Shown here in pieces: positions 5,905-12,988 of a DNA stretch of 12,988 bases. A program made the position numbers and the translations under genes. The stretch covers positions 1 through 12,988 of the forward strand of contig MHIV01000002.1 in the NCBI GenBank assembly GCA_001817685.1. Direction: 5' to 3'. Source of the stretch: Candidatus Colwellbacteria bacterium RIFCSPHIGHO2_02_FULL_45_17 (GTDB lineage: Bacteria > Patescibacteriota > Minisyncoccia > UBA6257 > Colwellbacteraceae). Position 1 is the first letter of the stretch. The number at the start of each line of letters is the position of its first letter. The notes beneath the pieces are model-generated. The model was not told the origin of the DNA, did not search any database, and saw only the letters and a list, made by a program, of their open reading frames with translations.

Positions 5905-7319
5905 ATATCGAGCATTCCGGTTTTCTTTATAGCCTCCTCGATTCGCGTTATGGATTCTTTCTTACCAATCGCACCCATTATCTCAAACGGACCCGGAGAC
6001 GCAGACTTGCCAGAGAGAGCGACCCTCACTGGCCAAAGCGTGTCTCCCCTACTCTCCTTCGGAAGCTTAGAAAGAAGTTCTTTCTCTAACTTTGCCTGCG
6101 CAAATTCTTCCTCTGGGACACTTCTAAGAAATTCTAAAGTCTCTTTCATATGTAGTGCGGAATCCTTCAGCGGCCCCCCTCTCCATCTCAAGAGTTCAGG
6201 ATCATATTCGGGCAGTTCAAAATAGAAATCAACTAGATTTTTCACTTCACTTAATTTCTCGATTCTACCTCTCACGGTTTCAGCCATAGCTGGAGTTAAT
6301 TTCCACCCTTTGGAAATGTATTTTTCAGTTGCCTTGATAAATTCTTCTAAATCAAGTTCTTTAATGTAACTGCTGTTTAACCAATTCAATTTTTCTATAT
6401 CAAATACCGCTCCGCCTTTCTGAGCGCGTGTAATATCAAACTCTTTCACGATTTCATCAATGTTCATTACATCTTTGTTCTCTTTCGGGTGCCATCCCAA
6501 AAACGCTAGAAAATTCACCATAGCGGGGGCGAGGTATCCGTCGTCCTTGTAGTCTCTTAGCGCAGTGTCCGTAAATCGCTTAGAAAGCTTGCTTCTGTCC
6601 GGGTTCAATATGAGCGGCAAGTGCCCGAACTCAGGAACCCTAAAGCCTAGCGCATTTATTATTAGTATCTGCTTAGGAGTATTTGAAATATGATCTTCCC
6701 CTCTTATCACATGGGTTATTTCGTTCAACGCGTCATCTATAACAACGGCGAAATTGTACAGAGGATTATCTAAATCTCGCGCCACAACTACATCTCCCAT
6801 AATAGATGTATCGAATGATATTCTCCCTCTCACCATGTCCTTAAACTCGATTTTCGTCTCTGGAATTCTAAAACGCAGGACATGCTCATCTCCCCTATCG
6901 AGACGCTTCTTCACTTCCTCTTTATCCAAATTCCTACAAGTGCCCATATATTTCGGTGCGAGACCCTGTGTCAACATCGCTTGTCTCTGAATTTCAAGTT
7001 CGTCCTTCGCGCAAAAACAATAATAGATCCTCCCCTCCCCCAAGAGTTTCTCTAGATACTCCCTGTATATGTCAGTGCGTTCGCTCTGCTTGTAATATTC
7101 GTCCCATCCCAAGCCAAGCCATTCGAGACCCTCCGTAATGTCCTTCTCAAATTCTGGCTTAGAGCGCGCGGTATCCGTATCTTCTATTCGTAGGACAAAC
7201 GTACCACCGTTGGCTCTTGCAAAAATCCAGTTAAACAGGGCGGTTCTCGCATTCCCGACATGCAGAAGTCCAGTCGGCGAAGGCGCAAAACGTACCTTCA
7301 CTTTTTTTGATGCAGTCAT
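5901..7319 (-). CDS. gltX: Glutamyl-tRNA synthetase
   Basis: 472 residues, the normal bacterial length. The class I marks are present: FAPSPTG (11-17), the HIGH-type motif H20-VGN, RIEDTD (44-49), GEDH (207-210) and the KMSKS equivalent SKLSKR (243-248). Cys101, Cys103 and Cys128 form most of the zinc site between the Rossmann halves; the residue two after Cys128 is Asn130, where E. coli has His. The enzyme charges tRNA-Glu, and where GlnRS is missing it also mischarges tRNA-Gln for GatCAB. It sits within the wall operon, overlapping murG and the M23 gene by ATGA. This links glutamate use with wall synthesis only by position; the grouping may simply reflect genome packing. Confidence 0.96.
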   Translation of the reverse strand: MTASKKVKVRFAPSPTGLLHVGNARTALFNWIFARANGGTFVLRIEDTDTARSKPEFEKDITEGLEWLGLGWDEYYKQSERTDIYREYLEKLLGEGRIYYCFCAKDELEIQRQAMLTQGLAPKYMGTCRNLDKEEVKKRLDRGDEHVLRFRIPETKIEFKDMVRGRISFDTSIMGDVVVARDLDNPLYNFAVVIDDALNEITHVIRGEDHISNTPKQILIINALGFRVPEFGHLPLILNPDRSKLSKRFTDTALRDYKDDGYLAPAMVNFLAFLGWHPKENKDVMNIDEIVKEFDITRAQKGGAVFDIEKLNWLNSSYIKELDLEEFIKATEKYISKGWKLTPAMAETVRGRIEKLSEVKNLVDFYFELPEYDPELLRWRGGPLKDSALHMKETLEFLRSVPEEEFAQAKLEKELLSKLPKESRGDTLWPVRVALSGKSASPGPFEIMGAIGKKESITRIEEAIKKTGMLDI

Positions 7320-8461
7320 TGCTCGTTAATTGTAAGGAGAATTTGGGCCAACTTCAAAGCAGCATCCGGCCTATAAAATTGGGCTGTAGCTTTGCTCATC
7401 TCGATTAACCTATTCGGGTCGCTAAAAAGCTCCTTAATCCTTTCTAAAAATAGGTGGGGTAGCAAGTTTTGCTCTTCGAAAACAAGCGCCGCTCCTGTTT
7501 TGCTATATTCGATTGCGTTAAACATCTGGTGATTATTCGCCGAATTTGTGATCGGTATGAGAATAGACGGCTTCTCGAACGCGGCTATCTCAAAAATCCC
7601 GCCCGCACCAGGACGACTCACGACAAGATCACAGGCAGTATACGCGATACTAATGTCATTATCGAAATAATCTATAGCTTTGTATCTCTTCACTAATTCC
7701 GGAGGAAGCTCGTCTCCCATTACGGCGAACTCTCTGCCGACAGTTTCGTAGTTGATCGCACCGGTCTGATGGAAAATCTGCGTTATAGGCAAAAGCTCCT
7801 TCAAGTTATCTAATACAAAGTCGTTCATGAATGTAGCCCCTTGAGAACCGCCGAGAATGAGTATGAGAGGAAGCTCCTCGTCAAACTCTAGGAAAGCCTT
7901 AGCTTTAGATTGAGCTAACTTGTTTTTCAAAAGCGACGTTCTTACCGGGTTGCCTGTGAGAATCACTCTAGCTCCCAAACCTTCGAAATATCTGCTGGTT
8001 GATTCAAAGGAAGTTGCGATAATCTTTGCAAAACGCCCCGTGAATTTACTTGTAATACTCGGCACGCTATCCGACTCATGAACAACCACAGGTATTCTGT
8101 AGAATCTTGCAGCAAGAACCACGGGTGCAGACCCTGGACCTCCTTTGCTAAAAACCGCATCCGGCATGAAGAAAAATAGTTTCCAAAGCGCTTGAATCAT
8201 ACTTACAGCGATTTTTGGTATATCAACGAAGTTTGCCAGCGCAAAATATCTTCTAAACTTGCCACCAAGAATTCTCCTGACTTCCACGCCGTTGTCCGCA
8301 AGAATGTCCCTGTATTTCTTTTCTGCGGCACCGATATAACGAACCCTCAAAGGAATATTATTTCTCAACGCTTCGGTTTGAAGCTCCACGGCGACGGAAA
8401 CAATCGGATACATGTGTCCGCCAGTCCCCCCACCTGTTACCAATACTCTTGTCTTTTTCAT
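7316..8461 (-). CDS. murG: UDP-GlcNAc:undecaprenyl-PP-MurNAc-pentapeptide GlcNAc transferase MurG
   Basis: 381 residues. MurG adds GlcNAc to lipid I to make lipid II at the cytoplasmic membrane face. The N-terminal glycine loop GGGTGGH (10-16) and the second loop GGSQG (204-208) are intact. The UDP-GlcNAc pocket follows as RPGAGGIFE (283-291, E291) with PITNSANNHQ (303-312). The SKGGPGSAP segment (105-113) is typical. The usual HEQN motif reads HESD (128-131), an altered but still polar site. The gene begins three bases after the ftsW stop (TAG-ATC-ATG), and its TGA overlaps the gltX start as ATGA. MurG in lineages of this kind is often divergent, and the overall call is secure. Confidence 0.95.
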   Translation of the reverse strand: MKKTRVLVTGGGTGGHMYPIVSVAVELQTEALRNNIPLRVRYIGAAEKKYRDILADNGVEVRRILGGKFRRYFALANFVDIPKIAVSMIQALWKLFFFMPDAVFSKGGPGSAPVVLAARFYRIPVVVHESDSVPSITSKFTGRFAKIIATSFESTSRYFEGLGARVILTGNPVRTSLLKNKLAQSKAKAFLEFDEELPLILILGGSQGATFMNDFVLDNLKELLPITQIFHQTGAINYETVGREFAVMGDELPPELVKRYKAIDYFDNDISIAYTACDLVVSRPGAGGIFEIAAFEKPSILIPITNSANNHQMFNAIEYSKTGAALVFEEQNLLPHLFLERIKELFSDPNRLIEMSKATAQFYRPDAALKLAQILLTINEQ

Positions 8462-8464
8462 GAT

Positions 8465-9559
8465 CTAAACTTTTTTACTTACGTTAAGTATGATTCCGCC
8501 GATTGTCATAAAAACAGCAAGTGCAGTTCCTCCGTAACTAATAAATGGAAGCGGCACGCCAGTTAACGGTATGAGCCCGGAATTCCCGCCTATATGTATA
8601 AACGCTTGAATCCCGATAATCGTTCCAAACCCAACGAGCAATAACTTTCCGAATTGATCTTTTGCCCGCTTAGAAAGCAGAAAAGTACGAGTTACAAGTG
8701 TAAAGAATATGAGAATTAGAAACAACGATCCAATAAAACCGAACTCCTCGGCGATGACTGCGAATATCGAATCCCCTATTCTCTCGGGCAGAGTAGTCTT
8801 TATCGCAGATTGGCCGTAACCGACTCCGGTCAACCCGCCAGAACCTATGGTGGTAAGGGCTTGGCTGACTTGATAGCCCGATCCTTGACTATCCGAACCG
8901 CCCTCTATGAAAGTCTGAATTCTCTCTAATCTATATGGAGTAGCAACAATTACACCAGATATAAGAAGAAGTCCGAGACCTATGGTTGCAAAAATATGCT
9001 TCTTGTCTGCACCGCCGACAAAGTAAACAACAAACGCACCTACCATGAGAATAACGGCGGCGCTCGTAGACCTCTGGAACAAAAGCAGGAGCGCGACAAA
9101 TCCGGATATAGAAAGAAACGGAAGAAGTCCCTCCGCGGTGTTTTTCTGTCGCTCAGATCTTCCGGAAAGCCAAGCAGCGAGATATCCTATAAAAAATATT
9201 TTGAGGAGTTCCGACGGTTGTATTGTGGTGGGACCTACCGCAATCCACCTAGACGCACCGCCCGAAATTGTACCCAGCGGAGTAAATGTCAATATTAACG
9301 CACCGATTCCAAGAAAAAACAGAATCGGCACTAATTTCTTAAATTTTCTGTAGTCGACATAAAATCCAACAAGGAATCCCACAATTCCAAAACCAAGCCC
9401 GTAGATAGCTTGATGTTTCAAGTAATAATAAGCGTCATCGTATTGAAGCTTGCCCAAGTCAGAAGATGCAGAAGCAAGAGCGGCAAAACCTATTATCAAA
9501 AGCAGGGCAACCGACGCGGCTATTACATAATCAAAACTTTGTCCCCTACGACGCGCCAT
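8465..9559 (-). CDS. ftsW: SEDS peptidoglycan polymerase FtsW
   Basis: 364 residues, with about ten hydrophobic helices. SEDS proteins polymerise lipid II into glycan strands together with a class B PBP. Conserved text includes GGASRWIAVG (100-109), QPSELLK (114-120, with E117 and K120), VGYGQSAIKTTLPERIGDSIFAVIAEE-type catalytic loop (246-272, likely catalytic Asp263), and the C-terminal LTGVPLPFISYGG stretch (332-344). The placement before murG favours FtsW over RodA. Odd point: where the family has QPDxG after the fourth-helix region, this protein reads QRSTS (162-166), so the aspartate is replaced by serine at 164. The ATG shares one base with the preceding stop (TAATG). No Shine-Dalgarno. 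Confidence 0.92.
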   Translation of the reverse strand: MARRRGQSFDYVIAASVALLLIIGFAALASASSDLGKLQYDDAYYYLKHQAIYGLGFGIVGFLVGFYVDYRKFKKLVPILFFLGIGALILTFTPLGTISGGASRWIAVGPTTIQPSELLKIFFIGYLAAWLSGRSERQKNTAEGLLPFLSISGFVALLLLFQRSTSAAVILMVGAFVVYFVGGADKKHIFATIGLGLLLISGVIVATPYRLERIQTFIEGGSDSQGSGYQVSQALTTIGSGGLTGVGYGQSAIKTTLPERIGDSIFAVIAEEFGFIGSLFLILIFFTLVTRTFLLSKRAKDQFGKLLLVGFGTIIGIQAFIHIGGNSGLIPLTGVPLPFISYGGTALAVFMTIGGIILNVSKKV

Positions 9560-11034
9560 TAGGTCTTGTGACGAAGCGCCTCGCCCTTGATAGCCTCCTC
9601 TTCGAAAACCTTTCCGCCAACAACAACGTGCTTAGGGCTGTAATCGTTCTTACTTAGGACAACGAGGTCAGCGACATACCCCTCTTTGATTAATCCCCTA
9701 TCTTTGATTCCAAAAAGTTCCGCAGGTTTATATGTAATTCTTGATATGGCTTCTTCGAGGGACAACACCCCGTCACCTACAACCATATTTAAGTATTTAG
9801 GAAAAGTTCCAACAGATCTTTCATGAACCATGAATTCACCCGGCACAACGCCCTTACTGTGAGACGCTATCAAAGCCTTCTCATCGACGAGCGCTCTTTT
9901 AAGAAGCTCTTCGTTAACATCTTTTATGAAAACAACTGCCCGCAAATCAGTAACATCCATTATGTGAAGCAAAGCCTTCTCGGCGCTCACGCCTAAGTTT
10001 TTTGCAATGTCTTCTATCGACTTGCCTACCAGGTACTCGTGGTGAGGAACGCCACCTATTAAAATCTCGGAGGCCGGCACAGTCTTAAAGTCGCCAGCTA
10101 TAAGCTCTGCGGTTTTCTTCGTTCTTACTCGCTCAAGCATCGCCTCAATATTCTCAACTTGAGCCCAATCCGGAAGTAATGTATAAAGCGGCCTTACGCT
10201 AACGTCGTAAGGATATGCGTCGAAATACAAGTTCTCCGTATCGTTTATATATTTCAGTGTTTCTTCGAATTCCCTATCGAAACCCTTTATCGGCCTGAAG
10301 TGACTGATTATTGTTTTTGCCCCAGATACTTTCACTAATGCGATAATTTCCTTAACTGCATCAAGAATTTTATCTCCCTCGTCACGCAAGTGGACTGAGT
10401 AAACACCATCGAATTTTTTAACAATATCTACGAACTCTTTAATTTCGTTCTTGGATGCCATCTTCCCGTGTACATAACCAAGACCGGATGAAAATCCAAA
10501 AGCACCATCACGCATCGCACGCTCAAGCACTCCCTTGAATACGTCGAGCTCTCTCTGAAGCAGCCGCGAGCGTTCACCTACAAGAGCTCTTCTTATTGTG
10601 GAGTGTCCTACTAGCGTGCCGAAATTAAGTCCTATAGAAATTCTTTCAAGAGTCTCCAATAGTTCTGGGACGGTGTGCCAGTCAACATTAATATCGTGTG
10701 GGTCAGCCCATTTTCTTATAGATTCCAGATTTCCGTACAAAAGCGGAGCGAGCGAAGAACCGCAGTGACCACCGATAATTGTTGTTATCCCTTGTTTTAC
10801 AAAGTTCTTCTGTGCGGGATTGTTAAAAAGACTCAGATAGTGGTCCGCGTTATTATGAACATCAATAAATCCCGGAGTAATGTAGTGGCCTAGCCCATCT
10901 AGTACTCTATCAGTCTTTTTGCCCTTCAGGTTGCCAATGGCGGATATAACATTCTTCTGGACCAAAACATCGGCCTTATAGGGCTCTCCTCCTTTTCCGT
11001 CAACAACCTGAACACCTTTTATTAAAAGGCTCAT
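9559..11034 (-). CDS. D-aminoacylase / N-acyl-D-amino-acid deacylase-like amidohydrolase
   Basis: 491 residues, normal for the D-aminoacylase branch of the amidohydrolase superfamily. A small beta-sandwich is built from the first 50 and last 60 residues (closing segment GLIKEGYVADLVVL, 447-460), around a TIM barrel. Family marks: PGFIDVH (54-60), GGHCGSS with C91, FGFSSGLGY (179-187), HLRDEG with H215, SHFRP with H245, and VGTFPKYL (408-415). Such enzymes release D-amino acids from N-acyl derivatives using a zinc site. Two positions differ from the family: the HxH after PGFID is H60-N-N62, and the late Ser-Asp motif reads S391-H392. The active site may be changed or its substrate different. 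It lies between mraY and ftsW, where murD normally lies. Its ATG follows a TATAAT box by nine bases, and its stop overlaps ftsW (TAATG). Confidence 0.88.
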   Translation of the reverse strand: MSLLIKGVQVVDGKGGEPYKADVLVQKNVISAIGNLKGKKTDRVLDGLGHYITPGFIDVHNNADHYLSLFNNPAQKNFVKQGITTIIGGHCGSSLAPLLYGNLESIRKWADPHDINVDWHTVPELLETLERISIGLNFGTLVGHSTIRRALVGERSRLLQRELDVFKGVLERAMRDGAFGFSSGLGYVHGKMASKNEIKEFVDIVKKFDGVYSVHLRDEGDKILDAVKEIIALVKVSGAKTIISHFRPIKGFDREFEETLKYINDTENLYFDAYPYDVSVRPLYTLLPDWAQVENIEAMLERVRTKKTAELIAGDFKTVPASEILIGGVPHHEYLVGKSIEDIAKNLGVSAEKALLHIMDVTDLRAVVFIKDVNEELLKRALVDEKALIASHSKGVVPGEFMVHERSVGTFPKYLNMVVGDGVLSLEEAISRITYKPAELFGIKDRGLIKEGYVADLVVLSKNDYSPKHVVVGGKVFEEEAIKGEALRHKT

Positions 11035-11043
11035 CGTCTACCA

Positions 11044-11049
11044 ATTATA
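11044..11049 (-). promoter_or_regulatory. TATAAT -10 box 9 bases before the amidohydrolase ATG
   Basis: The minus strand reads TATAAT followed by nine bases and the ATG at 11034. Initiation 7 or so bases downstream would give a leaderless or nearly leaderless mRNA, so the operon could have an internal start here. No good -35 hexamer is seen 17-18 bases upstream. No Shine-Dalgarno is present before this ATG, which fits leaderless translation. Confidence 0.38.
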
Positions 11050-11053
11050 CATC

Positions 11054-11082
11054 AAAGCCGCTCTAGAATTCTCCGCGGCTTT
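11054..11082 (-). terminator. Hairpin after mraY, possible attenuating terminator
   Basis: AAAGCCGC and GCGGCTTT (11054-11061 and 11075-11082) form a perfect 8-bp stem with a 13-base loop in the mraY-amidohydrolase gap. The 3' arm ends in TTT on the minus strand but no longer U-run follows, so termination would be partial at best. It could also be an mRNA processing or stabilising element. The stem sits a few bases upstream of the TATAAT box. Confidence 0.4.
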
Positions 11083-11090
11083 GGCTAGAT

Positions 11091-12140
11091 TTAAAAAAAT
11101 CTATCTATAAAGAATAAAGCCAACCCTAAGCCGGTAGAAACAACCGAAATTATCCAAAATCTCATCGTTATTTGTGACTCTGGCCACCCGAGTGCCTCAA
11201 AATGGTGATGAATCGGAGTTGATAAGAATATTTTCTTGCCCCCTCTAAACTTCTTGCTTACGGCTTGCACAATAACAGTGAGAGATTCGATTATCGGAAT
11301 AATAAAGAAAAAAGGCAGGAGCAATACAGTATTAGTTAACATTGTCATAACACCTAGCGTTATCCCTAGCGCCATGGAACCGGTATCTCCCATAAAAAAT
11401 TTTGCCGGATAAATATTAAACCAAAGAAATGCCAGGATCGCACCGACAATAGCACCGCTCATGGTGGCAAGGTCGTATCTGCCAAGTGTAAAAGCAACAA
11501 CTGCAAGCGCGCTGAAAGCAAATAGCGATACGCCACCAAAGAGGCCGTCCAGTCCGTCAGTTTCATTTGCCGAAAACGCGCTCGCAACAATGATAAACAT
11601 GAATATAGGTACGTACCACGCACCAATATCAAAATTGCCGAGAAGAGGTACGTGGATTACGTGCCAATCAAGAATGTTCGGGGAATAAAACCACCAAGCA
11701 CCAACTACGGAAAGAACGGTATAAAGAATTAGTTTCTTCGATACGGTAAGTCCACCGCCGCTTGGACCAATCCTTAATACGCCTAGAATATCATCAAACA
11801 AACCCAAAAACGCGGCTATGAGAAGCGCCGCTATCGGCAAAAACGTTTGCGCTCTATCCACAAAGTTCAAATAGGTGAAACTTCCGTCAAACAGAGCATC
11901 GAGAAGAAAAAGAATAGCGGCAAGTCCGAGAACGGTTCCCCAAATTATTATTCCTCCCATCGTTGGAGTCCCCTCTTTGGCTTTATGTAGTTTTGAATAT
12001 ATCGGCGCAGACTCAACGGTCCTAATTTGTTTCTTAAAGTCGAATTTTTTTAGAACAGCGAGAACCGCCGGTGTCAAAAGAAGCGCAACTGCGAATGATA
12101 AAATACTAACCGTTAATACTCTTATCGCTTCTGTCATCAT
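11091..12140 (-). CDS. mraY: Phospho-MurNAc-pentapeptide transferase MraY
   Basis: 349 residues with about ten membrane helices. MraY moves phospho-MurNAc-pentapeptide from UDP to undecaprenyl phosphate, making lipid I. Diagnostic motifs are TPTMGG (58-63), LFDD (114-117, D116 and D117), NETDGLDGL (192-200), FMGDTGS (249-255, D252) and the PIHHHFE histidine triad (309-314). The NLTDGLDGL consensus has Glu in place of Leu here. Two ATGs stand in tandem; the first (12140) overlaps the dacA stop as ATGA and is the chosen start, the second lies three bases further on. The stop is followed by a hairpin and then the amidohydrolase. Confidence 0.96.
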   Translation of the reverse strand: MMTEAIRVLTVSILSFAVALLLTPAVLAVLKKFDFKKQIRTVESAPIYSKLHKAKEGTPTMGGIIIWGTVLGLAAILFLLDALFDGSFTYLNFVDRAQTFLPIAALLIAAFLGLFDDILGVLRIGPSGGGLTVSKKLILYTVLSVVGAWWFYSPNILDWHVIHVPLLGNFDIGAWYVPIFMFIIVASAFSANETDGLDGLFGGVSLFAFSALAVVAFTLGRYDLATMSGAIVGAILAFLWFNIYPAKFFMGDTGSMALGITLGVMTMLTNTVLLLPFFFIIPIIESLTVIVQAVSKKFRGGKKIFLSTPIHHHFEALGWPESQITMRFWIISVVSTGLGLALFFIDRFF

Positions 12141-12988
12141 AAATCACTAAGTATTTTTTCAGTCTCGAGAAATCTATTTTCAGTACCCAAGACTATAATT
12201 ATAATTTCGTCGTTTCTCTCTGGAACGCTAAAGATAGAAACGAGATTTCCTTCTGCCTCTGGGATGCTGCCCGTTTTTCCCCCAAGAAAATCAGATCGCC
12301 CGGCAAAAGAATTGATATTTTCTAGACTCCAGGTTGACCCATCTGATCTGTCGATTATTGTATCGCGAGGTCGCTGGCTGATATTAAAAATATACGTGTA
12401 ATTGTCCCAAATAAACTTCGCGAGGCGTCGAACGTCTTCAACAGTAGAAAGGTTCTGGACCGACAATCCAGTCGGGTCAACGAACGTGGTCCCAGTCATC
12501 CCGAGTTCCACGGCGGTCTTATTCATTTCAGCGACAAATGCTTCCTCGCCATAATGTTCTGCAAGCGCAGCTGCAGCATCGTTACTGGAAACAAGCATCA
12601 TGGCTTTTATCAAATCATCCGCTCTTACAAGTTCGTGAGCAGCAAGATTTCCAGAATTTCCCTCGGTAGCCACTGCTTCTTCTGTAATTTCGATGATCTC
12701 ATATGGCTTCTCAGAAAGATACAGCCTGTCAGCCACGAGTGCTGTCATAAGTTTTGTTATAGAAGCAATCGGCCATCTTTTGTCAGCTCTGAATGAATAT
12801 AGTTCCTGACCACCGATTGTATATGCCCCAGCCGCGCTAAGTGTAACTTCCTGAATAATCGGAGAAGCAACGACCTGTTCTATAGTTTCTTCTTCTACTG
12901 GCTCGCCCGCTATACGTGCAATATAACTGCTTTCGGTCCCCCTAAAGAGCGTAGCAAAAAGCACTATCGCAATGCCGAAAAGCAATCC
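12137..12988 (-). CDS. S11 serine-type D-Ala-D-Ala carboxypeptidase (DacA-like), 5' end outside window
   Basis: At least 282 residues, open to the window edge. The frame continues through a TTG at 12985 into a GGA codon, and the first helix (LFGIAIVLFATLF) lacks a basic start, so the real start is probably beyond the edge. Penicillin-binding motifs are complete: S75-x-x-K78 (SITK), S133-S-N135 and K237-T-G239. The enzyme removes the terminal D-Ala of stem peptides outside the membrane, limiting cross-linking. The N-terminal helix is a membrane anchor or signal. The C-terminus ends soon after the catalytic domain, so the beta-rich second domain and amphipathic anchor of E. coli PBP5 are missing. 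The stop overlaps mraY as ATGA, making it the first visible gene of the wall operon. Confidence 0.92.
   Translation of the reverse strand, partial: GLLFGIAIVLFATLFRGTESSYIARIAGEPVEEETIEQVVASPIIQEVTLSAAGAYTIGGQELYSFRADKRWPIASITKLMTALVADRLYLSEKPYEIIEITEEAVATEGNSGNLAAHELVRADDLIKAMMLVSSNDAAAALAEHYGEEAFVAEMNKTAVELGMTGTTFVDPTGLSVQNLSTVEDVRRLAKFIWDNYTYIFNISQRPRDTIIDRSDGSTWSLENINSFAGRSDFLGGKTGSIPEAEGNLVSIFSVPERNDEIIIIVLGTENRFLETEKILSDL

Noticed and set aside
8996..9353. Plus-strand open frames across ftsW
   Set aside because: Arg/Ser-rich antisense products without domains, lying over conserved SEDS motifs on the other strand.
12983..12988. TTG at 12985 as the true start of the D,D-carboxypeptidase
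   Set aside because: The frame stays open to the edge and the hydrophobic helix begins without a basic N-terminal part, so the gene is more likely cut by the window.
1..12988. CRISPR array, insertion sequence or prophage
   Set aside because: No spaced direct repeats, no transposase or integrase, and no phage structural genes are present; the nuclease alone is not enough.

Overview
The window looks like a piece of a small, streamlined bacterial genome of the Candidate Phyla Radiation (Patescibacteria, probably a Parcubacteria-type lineage). This rests on several things: a three-helix-type CAP protein whose N-terminus reads like those I associate with this group, dense packing with ATGA and TAATG overlaps, almost no Shine-Dalgarno motifs, and peptidoglycan genes with divergent motifs. 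TGA ends several genes (dacA, the M23 gene, gltX and murG among them), so the standard bacterial code applies and the TGA-recoding Gracilibacteria and Absconditabacteria are excluded. The lineage is inferred from gene style, not from a marker tree.

Left part (1-3627), mixed orientation. The tail of an unidentified plus-strand gene ends at 80. It is followed by 292 bases without a gene that can fold into a long rod (83-267), possibly an uncharacterised structured RNA of about 6S RNA size. Next come a membrane-anchored CAP-domain protein (373-1398, +) and ribosomal protein L27 (1406-1678, -), which stands alone without rplU. A two-gene plus-strand unit follows: a 56-residue single-pass membrane protein (1739-1909) and a CYTH triphosphatase (1906-2493), coupled by ATGA. 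A 13-bp palindromic hairpin separates that unit from a convergent PD-(D/E)XK nuclease (2550-3323, -) with a probable zinc-binding insertion. The stretch 3324-3652 holds a 51-codon hydrophobic small ORF (3472-3627, -).

Right part (3627-12988), one long minus-strand cell-wall operon. Read in transcription order it is: dacA-type D,D-carboxypeptidase (cut by the window edge), mraY, a D-aminoacylase-like amidohydrolase, ftsW, murG, gltX, an EnvC-like M23 endopeptidase, a FemAB aminoacyltransferase, and perhaps the small ORF. All joins are overlaps or gaps of 3 bases, except a 56-base gap after mraY (containing a hairpin and a TATAAT box 9 bases before the next ATG) and a 25-base gap after femAB. 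The set covers lipid I synthesis (MraY), lipid II synthesis (MurG), polymerisation (FtsW), stem-peptide modification (FemAB), stem trimming (DacA) and septal hydrolysis (M23).

The most notable points are these. The slot where murD sits in the classical mraY-murD-ftsW-murG order is filled by a D-amino-acid-deacylase-like protein whose metal-site residues are altered. FtsW and MurG each depart from a strongly conserved family motif. Two minus-strand genes start a few bases after a perfect TATAAT, suggesting leaderless mRNAs. A CTAGTACCTAGT-type sequence recurs in intergenic positions. The 83-267 fold is unexplained.
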